From contig NZ_SLZN01000021.1 of the NCBI RefSeq assembly GCF_004346035.1, forward strand, positions 1 through 43,533: a stretch of 43,533 bases of DNA, in the 5' to 3' direction. Under the pieces are notes generated by a model that was not told the origin of the DNA, did no database searches, and saw nothing but the letters and a program-made list of their open reading frames with translations. This DNA comes from Acidomonas methanolica (GTDB taxonomy: Bacteria; Pseudomonadota; Alphaproteobacteria; Acetobacterales; Acetobacteraceae). Numbering within the stretch: position 1 is the stretch's first letter; each line of letters starts with the position of its first letter. Positions 6,738 through 15,096 of the stretch are shown one piece after another. Made by a program: the position numbers and the translations under genes.

Positions 6738-8275
6738 TGGCGTGCCGTAAGGTTCTGCGCCGGGCGTTGCTGCTGGCGGCCGTCGCGTCCCAGCTCGCGG
6801 GCTGCACGGTGGGCCCGAATTACAAGCCCGATCACATGAGCGTGCCCGACGCCTTTACGGAGGCGCCCCACCCGGCGACGCCCGAGGAGATCGCACGGAC
6901 CGAGGCGGAGATGCGGGAGTGGTGGGCGCAGTTCCACGATCCGCTGTTGAATCGTCTGGTGGATCAGGCGCTCAAGGGGAATTACGACCTTCTGATCGCG
7001 GATCAGCGCATCATCGCGGAACGCGCGGTGCGCGAGCAGGCGGCCTCGGCCTGGTATCCGCAGCTCGATGTGGATGTCGGCGGCGGGGACAACCGCTATT
7101 CGACGATCGTCGGCAACTGGCCGCTGCGTCCGAACACTCCGATCAACCGGCCGCAGACCGGGCTGATGACGTACGGCGCGTCGGCCAGTTGGGAGATCGA
7201 CGCGTTCGGCCGGATCAGGCGTGAGGTCGAGGCGTCGGAGCGCGGCATCGACGCCAGCATCGAGGCGCGGCGCACCGTGCTGATGACGATGCTCTCTGAA
7301 CTGGCGATCGACTACATGGCCCTGCGCGGCGTGCAGTTGCGCCTGCAGATCGCGGGAGCGAACGTGCGGAACGCGCAGTCCGAGGTGGATCTGACGCAGA
7401 GATTGTATCTGCAAGGTGTCGGAACGACACTTCAGACCGCACAGGCGCTCAGCGAACGCGACAGCGAGAAGGCGACGCTGGAGCCGCTCAAGACGCAGGC
7501 GAGCAAGATCGCACATGCGATCGCGGTGCTGCTGGGCGATATGCCGGGCGACCTCAAGCAGACGCTCGAAACGGTGCCGACGGACGGCAAGGGCTCCGTG
7601 CGGCTGCCTGATTTGCCGCGTTTTCCGTCGACCCTGCCGTCCCTAGTGCTGGCCAACCGTCCGGATATTCGGGAGGCCGAGCGCGATTATGCGGCGGCGA
7701 CGGCGCGGATCGGCGTTGCGGTCGCGCAGCTCTACCCGCATTTTGCCATTCCGCTGAATTTCAACCCGAATGCGTCCGCCCTGCATCAGCTTTTCGAGAT
7801 GAATGCGATGAGCTGGAGCCTCATGATGCTCGCCAGCCTCCCGGTGATGCATGGCGGCCGCTACACGTCGCAGGTCGTGCAGGCGCGCGCACGGGCGGAA
7901 GCCAGCCGCCTCGCCTATCGCAAGACGGTGCTCAACGCCTTCCGGGAAGTCGAGGATGCCATGACCTCATGGCAGGACGACGACCGTTACGTGGCGACTC
8001 TGGGCACGGCGCGGACCGAGGCGGAACAGGCGGCCGACCGCGCGCGGCGGCTCTACAAGGCCGGGCTGTCCGATTACCTCAACGTGCTGACGACCCAACG
8101 CGCGGCGCTGGCGACGGAAGATCGCGAGGCGATGGCGCGCACGGAGCGTCTGCGCGACGCCGTCAATCTCTACATTGCCATGGGTGCCGGATGGCAGGGC
8201 GTGGCGCTGCGGGACACCAGCCTGCCGATCGACGAGGCGAAGCAGAGCATTCTGGCCAAGACCTTCATGCGGTAG
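6737..8275 (+). CDS. NodT-family outer-membrane efflux lipoprotein
   Basis: The 512-residue product begins with a lipoprotein signal whose lipobox is LAGC (Cys23), followed by TVGPNYKPD, the hallmark of NodT/OprM-type outer-membrane factors. The body has two repeats of the TolC fold, with typical segments such as WWAQFHDPLLNRLVDQAL near 60-77 and LVLANRPDIREAERDYAAA near 304. A long C-terminal helical hairpin contains FREVEDAMTSW. It would form the trimeric channel completing the efflux system with the HlyD adaptor just upstream. The ATG at 6737 overlaps the adaptor's stop codon by one base, so the two are co-translated. Confidence 0.92.
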   Translation: MACRKVLRRALLLAAVASQLAGCTVGPNYKPDHMSVPDAFTEAPHPATPEEIARTEAEMREWWAQFHDPLLNRLVDQALKGNYDLLIADQRIIAERAVREQAASAWYPQLDVDVGGGDNRYSTIVGNWPLRPNTPINRPQTGLMTYGASASWEIDAFGRIRREVEASERGIDASIEARRTVLMTMLSELAIDYMALRGVQLRLQIAGANVRNAQSEVDLTQRLYLQGVGTTLQTAQALSERDSEKATLEPLKTQASKIAHAIAVLLGDMPGDLKQTLETVPTDGKGSVRLPDLPRFPSTLPSLVLANRPDIREAERDYAAATARIGVAVAQLYPHFAIPLNFNPNASALHQLFEMNAMSWSLMMLASLPVMHGGRYTSQVVQARARAEASRLAYRKTVLNAFREVEDAMTSWQDDDRYVATLGTARTEAEQAADRARRLYKAGLSDYLNVLTTQRAALATEDREAMARTERLRDAVNLYIAMGAGWQGVALRDTSLPIDEAKQSILAKTFMR

Positions 8276-8414
8276 AGGCACTTCCGTATCCGCAGGTCCA
8301 CGAATATGCTCGGGGCGAGGACATTCTTCCTTCGCGCCGCTTGATTCGCCCTGTTACGTTTCCGACATTGCGTGCCATGATATTTGTTCGTGATTTTCGA
8401 AAGGAGAGAAGGGC

Positions 8415-9332
8415 GTGAGCGATCCTTATGCGGCGCTCGGCCTGGCGAAGGGCGCAAGCGAGAAGGATATTCGCGGCGCCTATCGCAAGCTGGCCAAGAA
8501 ATACCACCCGGATCACAATCCGGGCGACAAGACGGCGGAGGAAAATTTCAAGGCGGTGAACGCCGCTTACAGCATTCTCGGCGACAAGGAGAAGCGCGAG
8601 CGGTTCGATCGTGGCGAGATCGACGCCGAGGGGAATGAGCGCGCGCCGTTCGGCGCAGGCGGTTTTCATCCGGGTGCGGGCGGATTTTCGGGCGGATTCG
8701 GCGGCCAGCAGTTCTCGCAGGAGGATCTGGGCGCGTTCTTCTCCGATATGTTTGCCGGTGGCGGTGGCGGCGGGTTCAACGGCGGCCGGCGACGGCCGAC
8801 GCGGGGGGCCGATCGGTCCTACACGCTTGACATCTCCTTCGAGGACTCCGTGCTGGGCGCCGTTTCGCGCGTGACCTTGCCGGAGGCCGGCGCGGTCGAG
8901 GTGCGCATTCCCCCTGGGATCGAGGACGGGCAGACGCTCCGTCTCGCCGGAAAGGGCGGCCCGGGTCGGGCGGCGGCGAATGGAGGCGAAGCGGGGCAGA
9001 ACGGCGACGCGCTGATCACCATCCATGTCGCGCCGAGCCCGGTCTATACGCGGGAGGGGCGCGATCTGCGGGCCGAACTGGGCGTGAATTTCCGCACCGC
9101 GATCCTCGGCGGCAAGGTGGTCGTGCCGACGCCCAAGGGGCCGGTGACGATGAAGGTGCCCGCTCATTCCGACGCGGGCACGACGCTGCGTCTCGCCGGG
9201 CGCGGCGTCGCCGAGCATGGAGGGCACAAGGCAGGTAACCTCTACGTGAAGCTGCGGATCGAGATCGGCAAGGTCGATCCCGCGCTGGAGGCTTTCCTCG
9301 CCCGGGAAGAAGTGACGAGCGCGGACGTCTGA
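8415..9332 (+). CDS. CbpA-like DnaJ co-chaperone
   Basis: A 305-residue J-domain protein. Residues 4-65 form the J domain with the HPD motif at 31-33 (YHPDHNP), which stimulates DnaK ATPase. A Gly/Phe-rich linker follows (about 75-125, GGFHPGAGGFSGGFGG), then the two-part C-terminal substrate-binding domain (DISFEDSVLGAVSRVTLP, LRAELGVNFRTAILGG). The CxxCxGxG zinc fingers of DnaJ are absent, so it is of the CbpA (class B) type. The start is GTG at 8415 with SD AAGGAG 8 bases before. It is preceded by a 139-base gap, so it probably has its own promoter. Confidence 0.92.
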   Translation: MSDPYAALGLAKGASEKDIRGAYRKLAKKYHPDHNPGDKTAEENFKAVNAAYSILGDKEKRERFDRGEIDAEGNERAPFGAGGFHPGAGGFSGGFGGQQFSQEDLGAFFSDMFAGGGGGGFNGGRRRPTRGADRSYTLDISFEDSVLGAVSRVTLPEAGAVEVRIPPGIEDGQTLRLAGKGGPGRAAANGGEAGQNGDALITIHVAPSPVYTREGRDLRAELGVNFRTAILGGKVVVPTPKGPVTMKVPAHSDAGTTLRLAGRGVAEHGGHKAGNLYVKLRIEIGKVDPALEAFLAREEVTSADV

Positions 9333-9333
9333 C

Positions 9334-9483
9334 ATGGCCGGGAAAGATGGAAACGGGCTGCGGCTCCGCTATTTCTTTTCGCGCGAGGTGCTGGGCGTGG
9401 TGACGGCCTTCGCCGCCGTCACCGCTCTGGTTGCGCTGTGTGTCGGGGCGATGCGGAATTCCGGAATCTGGGCATTGCCTTAG
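9334..9483 (+). CDS. Possible 49-residue single-pass membrane protein
   Basis: ATG at 9334 starts one base after the dnaJ-like gene's stop. The frame runs MAGKDGNGLRLRYFFSREVL and then a hydrophobic helix (GVVTAFAAVTALVALCVGAM, about 21-40) to TAG at 9481. The tight spacing suggests translational coupling, and the topology (short charged N-terminus, one helix) is plausible for a small membrane protein. There is no clear SD and no family match I can name. It could be a chance frame. Confidence 0.4.
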   Translation: MAGKDGNGLRLRYFFSREVLGVVTAFAAVTALVALCVGAMRNSGIWALP

Positions 9484-9555
9484 AAGGTGGTATGACGCTG
9501 GCTCAAACAATGACCTGGCGGCGATCCGCGGCCTTGCGAGGAAATCAACCTTCTG

Positions 9556-11046
9556 ATGTCGTCCCCCCAGACCGTGCCTGCCGCGCCCAGCCGGCGTCAG
9601 TCCTTCACCGTCGTCCTTGCCATTGAGCTGTGGGAACGTTTCGGCTTCTACGGGATGCAGGCCGTCCTGCTGCTCTATCTGGTGCAGCATCTTGGCATGG
9701 CGGATCGGGGAGCGACGCTGCTCGTCGGGGCGTTCTCGGCCCTGACCTATATTTTCCCCGTGCTGGGCGGTCTGGCCGGGGATCGCCTGCTGGGCGCGCG
9801 GCGCTGCATGGTGATCGGCGCGGTGATGCTGGCGGCGGGGTACGGCGTGCTGGGGCTGTCGGATGGTCATCGGAACCTCCTGATTTTCGCCATGGCGCTG
9901 ATTTCGACGGGAAACGGGCTGTTCAAGCCGAATGCCGGCAACATGGTGCGGCGCATCTATGAAGGCGACGATGCCGAACTCGATGGCGCCTTCACCATTT
10001 ATTATATGGCGGTCAATGTCGGTTCGACCGTCTCGATGCTTCTGACGCCGTGGCTGCAGGACCGTTTCAGTCCGTCCGTCGCATTTCTGACCTGCGCGGG
10101 CGGGCTGTCTCTGGGGCTTTGTTTCTATGTGGCCCGCCGGAGCTGGCTGCGCGGCGTGGGCGGGATGCTCGACCGGACGGCCGCGCGGCCGCAGGCAAGT
10201 CTCATCGTGGCGATCGGGGCGGCCGGCTGTTTGATGGCGGGATTCGTCGTACTCGGCAGCGCGACGATCGCGCGCGCGTGCATCTGGATCGCCGCGATGG
10301 TGATCGTGCTGTCCTGGGCGTGGCTCTATCGCAAGGTTGGCCCGGCGGAGCGGATCGGGCTGCGCATCGCCTATGTGCTATGTGCGGAGACGATGATTTT
10401 CGCGTTGTTCTACCAGCAGCAGCAGACATCATTGACCCTTTTCGCCTTGCGGGCGGTGGATGGAACGTTCCGGCTCGGCGGGGTGACGCTCTTTCATATG
10501 AGCGCCGGGCAGTTTCAGGCGCTGAATCCGTTCTGGATCATGGTGGCGAGCCCGGTGCTGGCGAAGCTGTATGATGCTCTCGGCCGCAGGGGAACGGATC
10601 TGTCCATTTCCCGGAAGATCGCTGTCGGGTTCGGCTTCGGGGCGATCGGCTTTCTGATCTGGTGGCTGTGCGCGGCGGGAGCGCGCGGGCTGGTCTCAGG
10701 CTGGGTGATGGTGATTGGCTACGGCTTCACCTCGATCGCCGAGCTGTTGACCATGGCGCTGGGTCTGGCTGTCATCGCGCGCTATGTGCCTGCCCGGCTG
10801 TCGGGGTTCATGATGGGTTCGCTCTATCTGCTCTGGGCCTTGTCCTTCTATCTGGGCAGCGTGGTGGCGAACATGGTCGAGGTCGGGCCGGGGACAGCGT
10901 CCGGAGCCGGCCCTTATGTGCCGCTGTTGAGGGGGCTGTTCTGGTCCTTGCTCGGGGCGTGTTTCATCATCGTGGCGCTCCTGCCGTTGTTGGACCGATG
11001 GGAACGCCGGCACGCGGCGGCGGTGAATCTCACGCGAACGAATTGA
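9556..11046 (+). CDS. POT family (PTR2) proton-coupled oligopeptide transporter
   Basis: The 496-residue protein has about 12-14 membrane segments. The signature ELWERFGFYG at 24-33 is the ExxERFxYY proton-coupling motif of POT peptide symporters (with slight changes in the tyrosines). GNGLFKPNAGNMVRRIYEGDDAELDGAFTIYYMAVNVGS matches the PTR2 family signature, here split for length: GNGLFKPNAGN then FTIYYMAVNVG. It should import di- and tripeptides across the inner membrane. The POTRA-protein gene follows after 37 bases and might be co-transcribed. Confidence 0.9.
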   Translation: MSSPQTVPAAPSRRQSFTVVLAIELWERFGFYGMQAVLLLYLVQHLGMADRGATLLVGAFSALTYIFPVLGGLAGDRLLGARRCMVIGAVMLAAGYGVLGLSDGHRNLLIFAMALISTGNGLFKPNAGNMVRRIYEGDDAELDGAFTIYYMAVNVGSTVSMLLTPWLQDRFSPSVAFLTCAGGLSLGLCFYVARRSWLRGVGGMLDRTAARPQASLIVAIGAAGCLMAGFVVLGSATIARACIWIAAMVIVLSWAWLYRKVGPAERIGLRIAYVLCAETMIFALFYQQQQTSLTLFALRAVDGTFRLGGVTLFHMSAGQFQALNPFWIMVASPVLAKLYDALGRRGTDLSISRKIAVGFGFGAIGFLIWWLCAAGARGLVSGWVMVIGYGFTSIAELLTMALGLAVIARYVPARLSGFMMGSLYLLWALSFYLGSVVANMVEVGPGTASGAGPYVPLLRGLFWSLLGACFIIVALLPLLDRWERRHAAAVNLTRTN

Positions 11047-11083
11047 AATTTCCGCCGAAACAGTGCGGAATGGTGAGGTTGTG

Positions 11084-11764
11084 ATGAATCGATCCGATGG
11101 AGACCGGCTGCCGATGTCTGCTTTCATGTCTTTTCGCCGCGCCCTGCGCGCTTCGCCCGCACTTGTCCTTGCACTTGGCGTGCTCGGTGGAACCGCCGCC
11201 GGGTTCGCCGTCCTGCCGGAGGCCCATGCGGCCAGCGCACCCGGCCCGGATGCGCCGCTGACGCTGAAAGTCCTCAAGGTCGAAGGGAACAAGCAGATTC
11301 CCACAGCGGATATTCTTGCCGCCTTCCCGTATCATGTCGGCGACACCGTGACGCGCAACAAGCTGGACGAAGGGCTCCAGCAGGTCATGGCGCTGTACAA
11401 GCAAAAGAATGTCGGCGCGAAATTCGGCGAGAAAGAGCGTTTCGTCGGCAAGACGATCCAGTTCTATCTCACCATCGAGGAGATGGCGCCGTCCGCCGCG
11501 GCCGCTCCCGCGCCTTTCGTGCTCGATCAGGTGAATTTCGTCGGCAACAAGAAGGTGCCGACGGCGGAGCTGGAAGCGGCGACGAAGCTGAGGCCCGGCG
11601 CGCAGGTCACGACCGAGGCCGTGGTCGCCGATACGCAGGCGATTCAGTCCGTTTACAAGAAGCACAATATCGGCGTGCAGATTCAGCCGAACGCGACCCA
11701 GCCGCATCAGGACAATCACGTCGTGCTGACCTATACGATGACGGAGAAGACGGGCGACAACTGA
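11084..11764 (+). CDS. Secreted protein with two POTRA-like repeats and no barrel
   Basis: This 226-residue protein has a signal peptide (hydrophobic core LVLALGVLGGTAAGFAVL, cleavage after AHA near 49). Two similar units of about 75 residues follow. The first begins LTLKVLKVEGNKQIPTADIL, the second FVLDQVNFVGNKKVPTAELE. Each has the POTRA pattern V-x-GN-K-x-I/V-P-T-x-x-L, a G-x-x-V/T turn and a helix ending in Y-K. POTRA domains normally precede an Omp85 barrel (BamA, TamA, TPS); here no barrel follows, since the gene stops at 11764. ATG 11084 is chosen; ATG 11114 is an alternative. The role is unknown, perhaps a periplasmic adaptor of outer-membrane assembly. Confidence 0.75.
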   Translation: MNRSDGDRLPMSAFMSFRRALRASPALVLALGVLGGTAAGFAVLPEAHAASAPGPDAPLTLKVLKVEGNKQIPTADILAAFPYHVGDTVTRNKLDEGLQQVMALYKQKNVGAKFGEKERFVGKTIQFYLTIEEMAPSAAAAPAPFVLDQVNFVGNKKVPTAELEAATKLRPGAQVTTEAVVADTQAIQSVYKKHNIGVQIQPNATQPHQDNHVVLTYTMTEKTGDN

Positions 11765-11773
11765 TCGCGTGTT

Positions 11774-13939
11774 TCAGCCGGGCGTCAGCGTCAATGAGGC
11801 GAAGGCGTCCGGACGATCCGGATGACGCTGGAGCGGGCCGCGCTCGTGAAAGAAGCCGGGCAGCGCGCGGATAAGATGGGTGCTCTGCTCCAGAATCCCG
11901 ATGGCGCGGCGCGTCTCGGGATGGGCGGCGTCCGCCTCGGGGAGCGCTTCCAGCGCCAGCGCGCAGTCCTCCAGCCGCCGGGCCGTTGTGACGGGGTCGC
12001 GGCGAAGGAAACGGAAGGCGTCGAGAGCGTTCGTCAGCACCGTCGATGAGGACGCGGGAAGCCGGTGATCGACCGCGAGGCGGTGGAGCCGGTAGATCTG
12101 GCGGCCGAGAGAGACGCTGGCGAGCCCGGCGTCGCTGTATTCGCGCCGGTCGATGGGGCCGGTGGCGAAGGACAGGCGCATCAGCATCCGCTGTACCTTC
12201 TGGATCTGCAAGCCCTCCCAGGCGGCCCAGGCCGTGCGGTCGAGACGGCGCGTGCGGGCGAGCGTGCGTATCCCGTCGCCCAGAGCCACGACGATGCGCG
12301 CGGCGTCGAGACGGTCGTCCGGCGGCAGAACGATGCGGAACACGATCGCAAGCAGCGCGCAGCCGAGGGCGAAGCCGAGCCAGGTGTTAAGCAGCGTGAT
12401 GTCGTTGTAGCGGATGGGATTGGCCACATCGAGCATCACGCAGAAGAACACGATATAGCCGAAGGCGTAGAACCCGTAGCGCGGGCTGAACTGCACCCAG
12501 ATTCCCGGCAGCAGGAACAGGCACAGCGTCAGCCACAGCAGGGGATAGCCGTCGATCTGCGGCAGGAAATACATATGGCAGAGGCAGCCGGCGGGGATGG
12601 CGAGCAGCGTGCCGTAGGCCATGGGCCGGGCCGAACGCGACGCTGAAGGCGTGGTCGAGATGAGGCTTGACGCGGAGATGACATAGATCAGGAAGAGCGG
12701 TCCGCTCGTCCATGCGGTGACATACCAGATCAGCCCCGCCAGCCAGGTGATGACGCAACCGCGCGCGCCGTTGCGCAGGGCGGGCGCCCATTCGTGATAC
12801 GCGGGCATCCGGACGGGCGGTATCCATGCCGGGTCTTTCTCGGTCACATCGGGAGCGAGCTGGGCGATGGCCGCCGTGATCTGATGCACCGCGTCGCGCG
12901 TGTCCTCGATGGCGGCGCGGATCACGGGATGTTCGTATGCGCGTTCCATCGCGTCGAGCGCGGTCAGCGCCGCGTAGAGGCGTTCGCGCACCGGCTTGCT
13001 GTCCCGCATCCAGTCCGGATGGGCCGTGAGCGCCTCCAGCTCCGCCATGAGAGTCGCCGCGAATTCGTGAACCGGCGCGGCGGGAAGGCCGGGGGTCGTC
13101 AGGCTGCACCAGTAGGGGTGAAGGGCGGTCACGAAGCCGCCCAGCGCGGCAAGCCCCATATGGAGACGGCGGCGGTCATGGCGCAGATCGGCATTTTCCA
13201 CCGCCGCGTATTCGACGGCCGCGGAGAGGGCGCCAAGCTGGGCGAGCAATTTGTCCCTGCCGGAATAGATCGGCTGGGAGAGCGTGCGGAATCCCGTGGC
13301 GCCTGTCGCCGTCGTTTTCGGGAGATCGTTCAGCGCCTCCGCGCCATGGGCGCGATGGAAAAGCAGGGCCTGTGTGATGGCGGCGCGGACGGCCTGGCCG
13401 ATCTGCTGGAGGACGGTTGCCGGACGGCGTTGCGACGTCATCATGAACACCGTCGCCGTCACGACGATTCCGATGGTCAATGACGACAGGCGGGACAGGG
13501 CGCTGATGAAGATCGTGTCCGGGTCCGCGAAGGAGGGGGTCGAGATCAGGATGATCGTATAGCCGGTCAGAACGGCGGCATAGGCGCGGAACAGCCGCAG
13601 GAAGGTCGCGACCATGCAGGCGAGCCCGACGACGAGGCCGAGCGCAAGGAAATAGAGCGGCGGGGACTGGGCGAACAGCGCCATGATCGCCACGCCGATG
13701 ACGCCGCCGATGATCGTGCCGAAGACGCGCCAGATGCTCTTGGACACCAGCGCGCCGACCGTCGGGTTGGCGACGATCATTACCGTCGTCACCGAACTCA
13801 TGGGAGAGCTGAGTTGCAGCGCGAAGGAGGCGGCGAGGGCGAGACCGATAGACGCCAGGGAGCGGGCGGAAAATCCGGCGCGCGTGAGAAGGTCGCGCCA
13901 GCGCGCGTCGTCGGAGAACGGGGCGAGAAGGCGTTGCAT
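11774..13939 (-). CDS. FUSC family inner-membrane transporter (AaeB/YccS-like)
   Basis: The 721-residue product shows the duplicated FUSC plan. A first cluster of membrane helices (about 20-160, including LALQLSSPMSSVTTVMIVANP and the Trp-Arg-x-x-G motif IWRVFGTIIGGVIGV) is followed by a cytoplasmic helical domain to about 390. A second membrane cluster (about 400-540, PSASRSARPMAYGTLLAIPAG) precedes a cytoplasmic tail. Family members export aromatic acids, fusaric acid and similar compounds with an HlyD adaptor and outer-membrane factor. ATG at 13939 begins two bases after the MarR gene's stop, so the two are co-expressed. The matching DUF1656, HlyD and NodT genes lie at 5.6-8.3 kb on the opposite strand, an unusual separation. 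Confidence 0.9.
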   Translation of the reverse strand: MQRLLAPFSDDARWRDLLTRAGFSARSLASIGLALAASFALQLSSPMSSVTTVMIVANPTVGALVSKSIWRVFGTIIGGVIGVAIMALFAQSPPLYFLALGLVVGLACMVATFLRLFRAYAAVLTGYTIILISTPSFADPDTIFISALSRLSSLTIGIVVTATVFMMTSQRRPATVLQQIGQAVRAAITQALLFHRAHGAEALNDLPKTTATGATGFRTLSQPIYSGRDKLLAQLGALSAAVEYAAVENADLRHDRRRLHMGLAALGGFVTALHPYWCSLTTPGLPAAPVHEFAATLMAELEALTAHPDWMRDSKPVRERLYAALTALDAMERAYEHPVIRAAIEDTRDAVHQITAAIAQLAPDVTEKDPAWIPPVRMPAYHEWAPALRNGARGCVITWLAGLIWYVTAWTSGPLFLIYVISASSLISTTPSASRSARPMAYGTLLAIPAGCLCHMYFLPQIDGYPLLWLTLCLFLLPGIWVQFSPRYGFYAFGYIVFFCVMLDVANPIRYNDITLLNTWLGFALGCALLAIVFRIVLPPDDRLDAARIVVALGDGIRTLARTRRLDRTAWAAWEGLQIQKVQRMLMRLSFATGPIDRREYSDAGLASVSLGRQIYRLHRLAVDHRLPASSSTVLTNALDAFRFLRRDPVTTARRLEDCALALEALPEADAAHPETRRAIGILEQSTHLIRALPGFFHERGPLQRHPDRPDAFASLTLTPG

Positions 13940-13940
13940 G

Positions 13941-14423
13941 TCAGGCGTCCGGGAGCGCCTCGGCATTGCTCAGCAGACGCGCCATGAGCGTATTGAGCAG
14001 GGGAGCCTCCGCCTCGATTCCGGCAAGGAGCCGCCGCTCCAGCGCCGCGGCTATCTCCTGGAACTGCGCGCCGGTCCGACGGCCGGCCGGCGTCAGGCGA
14101 AGCTGGTTGGTGCGCCGGTCCGTCGGCGCGGGACGCCGCTCGATCAGCGCGTCACGCTCCAGCCCGTCGAGCACGCGCACGAGGGTGGACGTGTCGGCGT
14201 TCATCGCCAGCGCAAGCTCCCGCTGGGAGATGCCGTCGGGCAGCATCATGAGATAGGCGAGAGGCCGCATCGTGGCCAGCGTCATGTCGTGAGGCCGCAA
14301 GGCGCGGTCCAGCAGCACGCGCCAGAGCCCGGCGAGGCGCGCGACGTGAAAGGTGGTGGCCGTGTCGGAAAATCGGCCGTCGCCGGTCGTCAGCCCGTCA
14401 CGCCATCCGGCTGTGCTCGCCAT
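13941..14423 (-). CDS. MarR family transcriptional regulator
   Basis: A 160-residue winged-helix regulator. The recognition part reads DGISQRELALAMNADTSTLV followed by RVLDGLERDALIERRPAPTDRRTNQLRLTPAG (here given in two parts), the standard MarR helix-turn-helix and wing with the conserved D-x-R. The ATG at 14423 has the SD GGGAGGAT 7 bases upstream. It immediately precedes the FUSC transporter gene and would repress the pair until an aromatic ligand binds. Its promoter region contains a 29-bp near-perfect palindrome (14492-14520), the probable operator. It may also control the efflux block at 5.6-8.3 kb. Confidence 0.9.
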   Translation of the reverse strand: MASTAGWRDGLTTGDGRFSDTATTFHVARLAGLWRVLLDRALRPHDMTLATMRPLAYLMMLPDGISQRELALAMNADTSTLVRVLDGLERDALIERRPAPTDRRTNQLRLTPAGRRTGAQFQEIAAALERRLLAGIEAEAPLLNTLMARLLSNAEALPDA

Positions 14424-14491
14424 GGAGACATCCTCCCGAGGAAGCGATCCCGTTGCCGACGGGCGAGACGGCTCGTTCCTTGAGGCAGATG

Positions 14492-14520
14492 ATTGACATG
14501 CCAATTGATGGCTTGTCAAT
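14492..14520 (-). promoter_or_regulatory. MarR operator palindrome overlapping the promoter
   Basis: Reading the minus strand, the site is ATTGACA-n-GCCA-n5-TGGC-n-TGTCAAT, 11 bp of symmetric arm on each side. Its left arm contains a perfect TTGACA -35 box (14519-14514), and AATCAT (14494-14489 on this strand), 19 bp further on, is a candidate -10. A repressor bound here would occlude RNA polymerase. It lies 69 bases upstream of the marR ATG, and the length and symmetry fit a MarR dimer or pair of dimers. Confidence 0.7.
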
Positions 14521-14548
14521 TTCCCAGCGGCCAAAGTCCCGAATTGCC

Positions 14549-15085
14549 TTACGGCGCGGCGGCGTGGGTCTTCAGCGCCTCGACCGCCGCCAGCGTGCGG
14601 GAGACGTGCTCGTCCGGCGACATGGCGCTGTAGGCAAGCGCGATATGACCGTCCGGCGCGATGACGTAGGAGATTCGTGCGGCATGGGAGACCAGCGGCA
14701 GCTTGGCGTCATAGGCGCGGGTCACGGCGCCGTCCGGATCGGCGGCGACAGGAAAGACCGAGCGGCATTCGCTGACGGAGAAACGGTCGAGCTTGGCGAT
14801 CGGGTCCATGGAGACGCCGATCACGCTCGCGCCGAGCGCCTTGTATTTCGGTACGGCGTCCGCGAAATCATGCGCTTCCACCGTGCAGCCGGGCGTGAAG
14901 GCGGCGGGATAGAAATACAGTACGACCGGGCCTTTTTTCAGCGCGTCAGCCAGACTGTAGTGGAATTCCTTGCCCCCCTGGCTGGCGAGCGTGGTGAAGT
15001 CGGGCGCTTTCGCGCCCACCGGAAGGGCGGCATGTGCCGGGGTGGCGGCCAGCAGGGCGAAGGCGGCGAGCGGAAAAAGACGCAT
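14549..15085 (-). CDS. Periplasmic Bcp-like peroxiredoxin
   Basis: The 178-residue product has a cleavable signal peptide (MRLFPLAAFALLAATPAHA). A thioredoxin-fold AhpC/TSA domain of the Bcp/PrxQ type follows, with VVLYFYPAAFTPGCTVEA around peroxidatic Cys67. A second cysteine at 107 (SECRS) may act as resolving or accessory residue; the usual CTxQxC second cysteine is replaced (CTVEA). It should reduce peroxides in the periplasm, using an unknown thiol donor. SD AGGGAG precedes ATG 15085. It lies 11 bases downstream of the transglycosylase gene and is probably co-transcribed with it. A cytosolic Bcp paralogue is at 21067-21528. Confidence 0.85.
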   Translation of the reverse strand: MRLFPLAAFALLAATPAHAALPVGAKAPDFTTLASQGGKEFHYSLADALKKGPVVLYFYPAAFTPGCTVEAHDFADAVPKYKALGASVIGVSMDPIAKLDRFSVSECRSVFPVAADPDGAVTRAYDAKLPLVSHAARISYVIAPDGHIALAYSAMSPDEHVSRTLAAVEALKTHAAAP

Positions 15086-15096
15086 GACGCTCCCTT

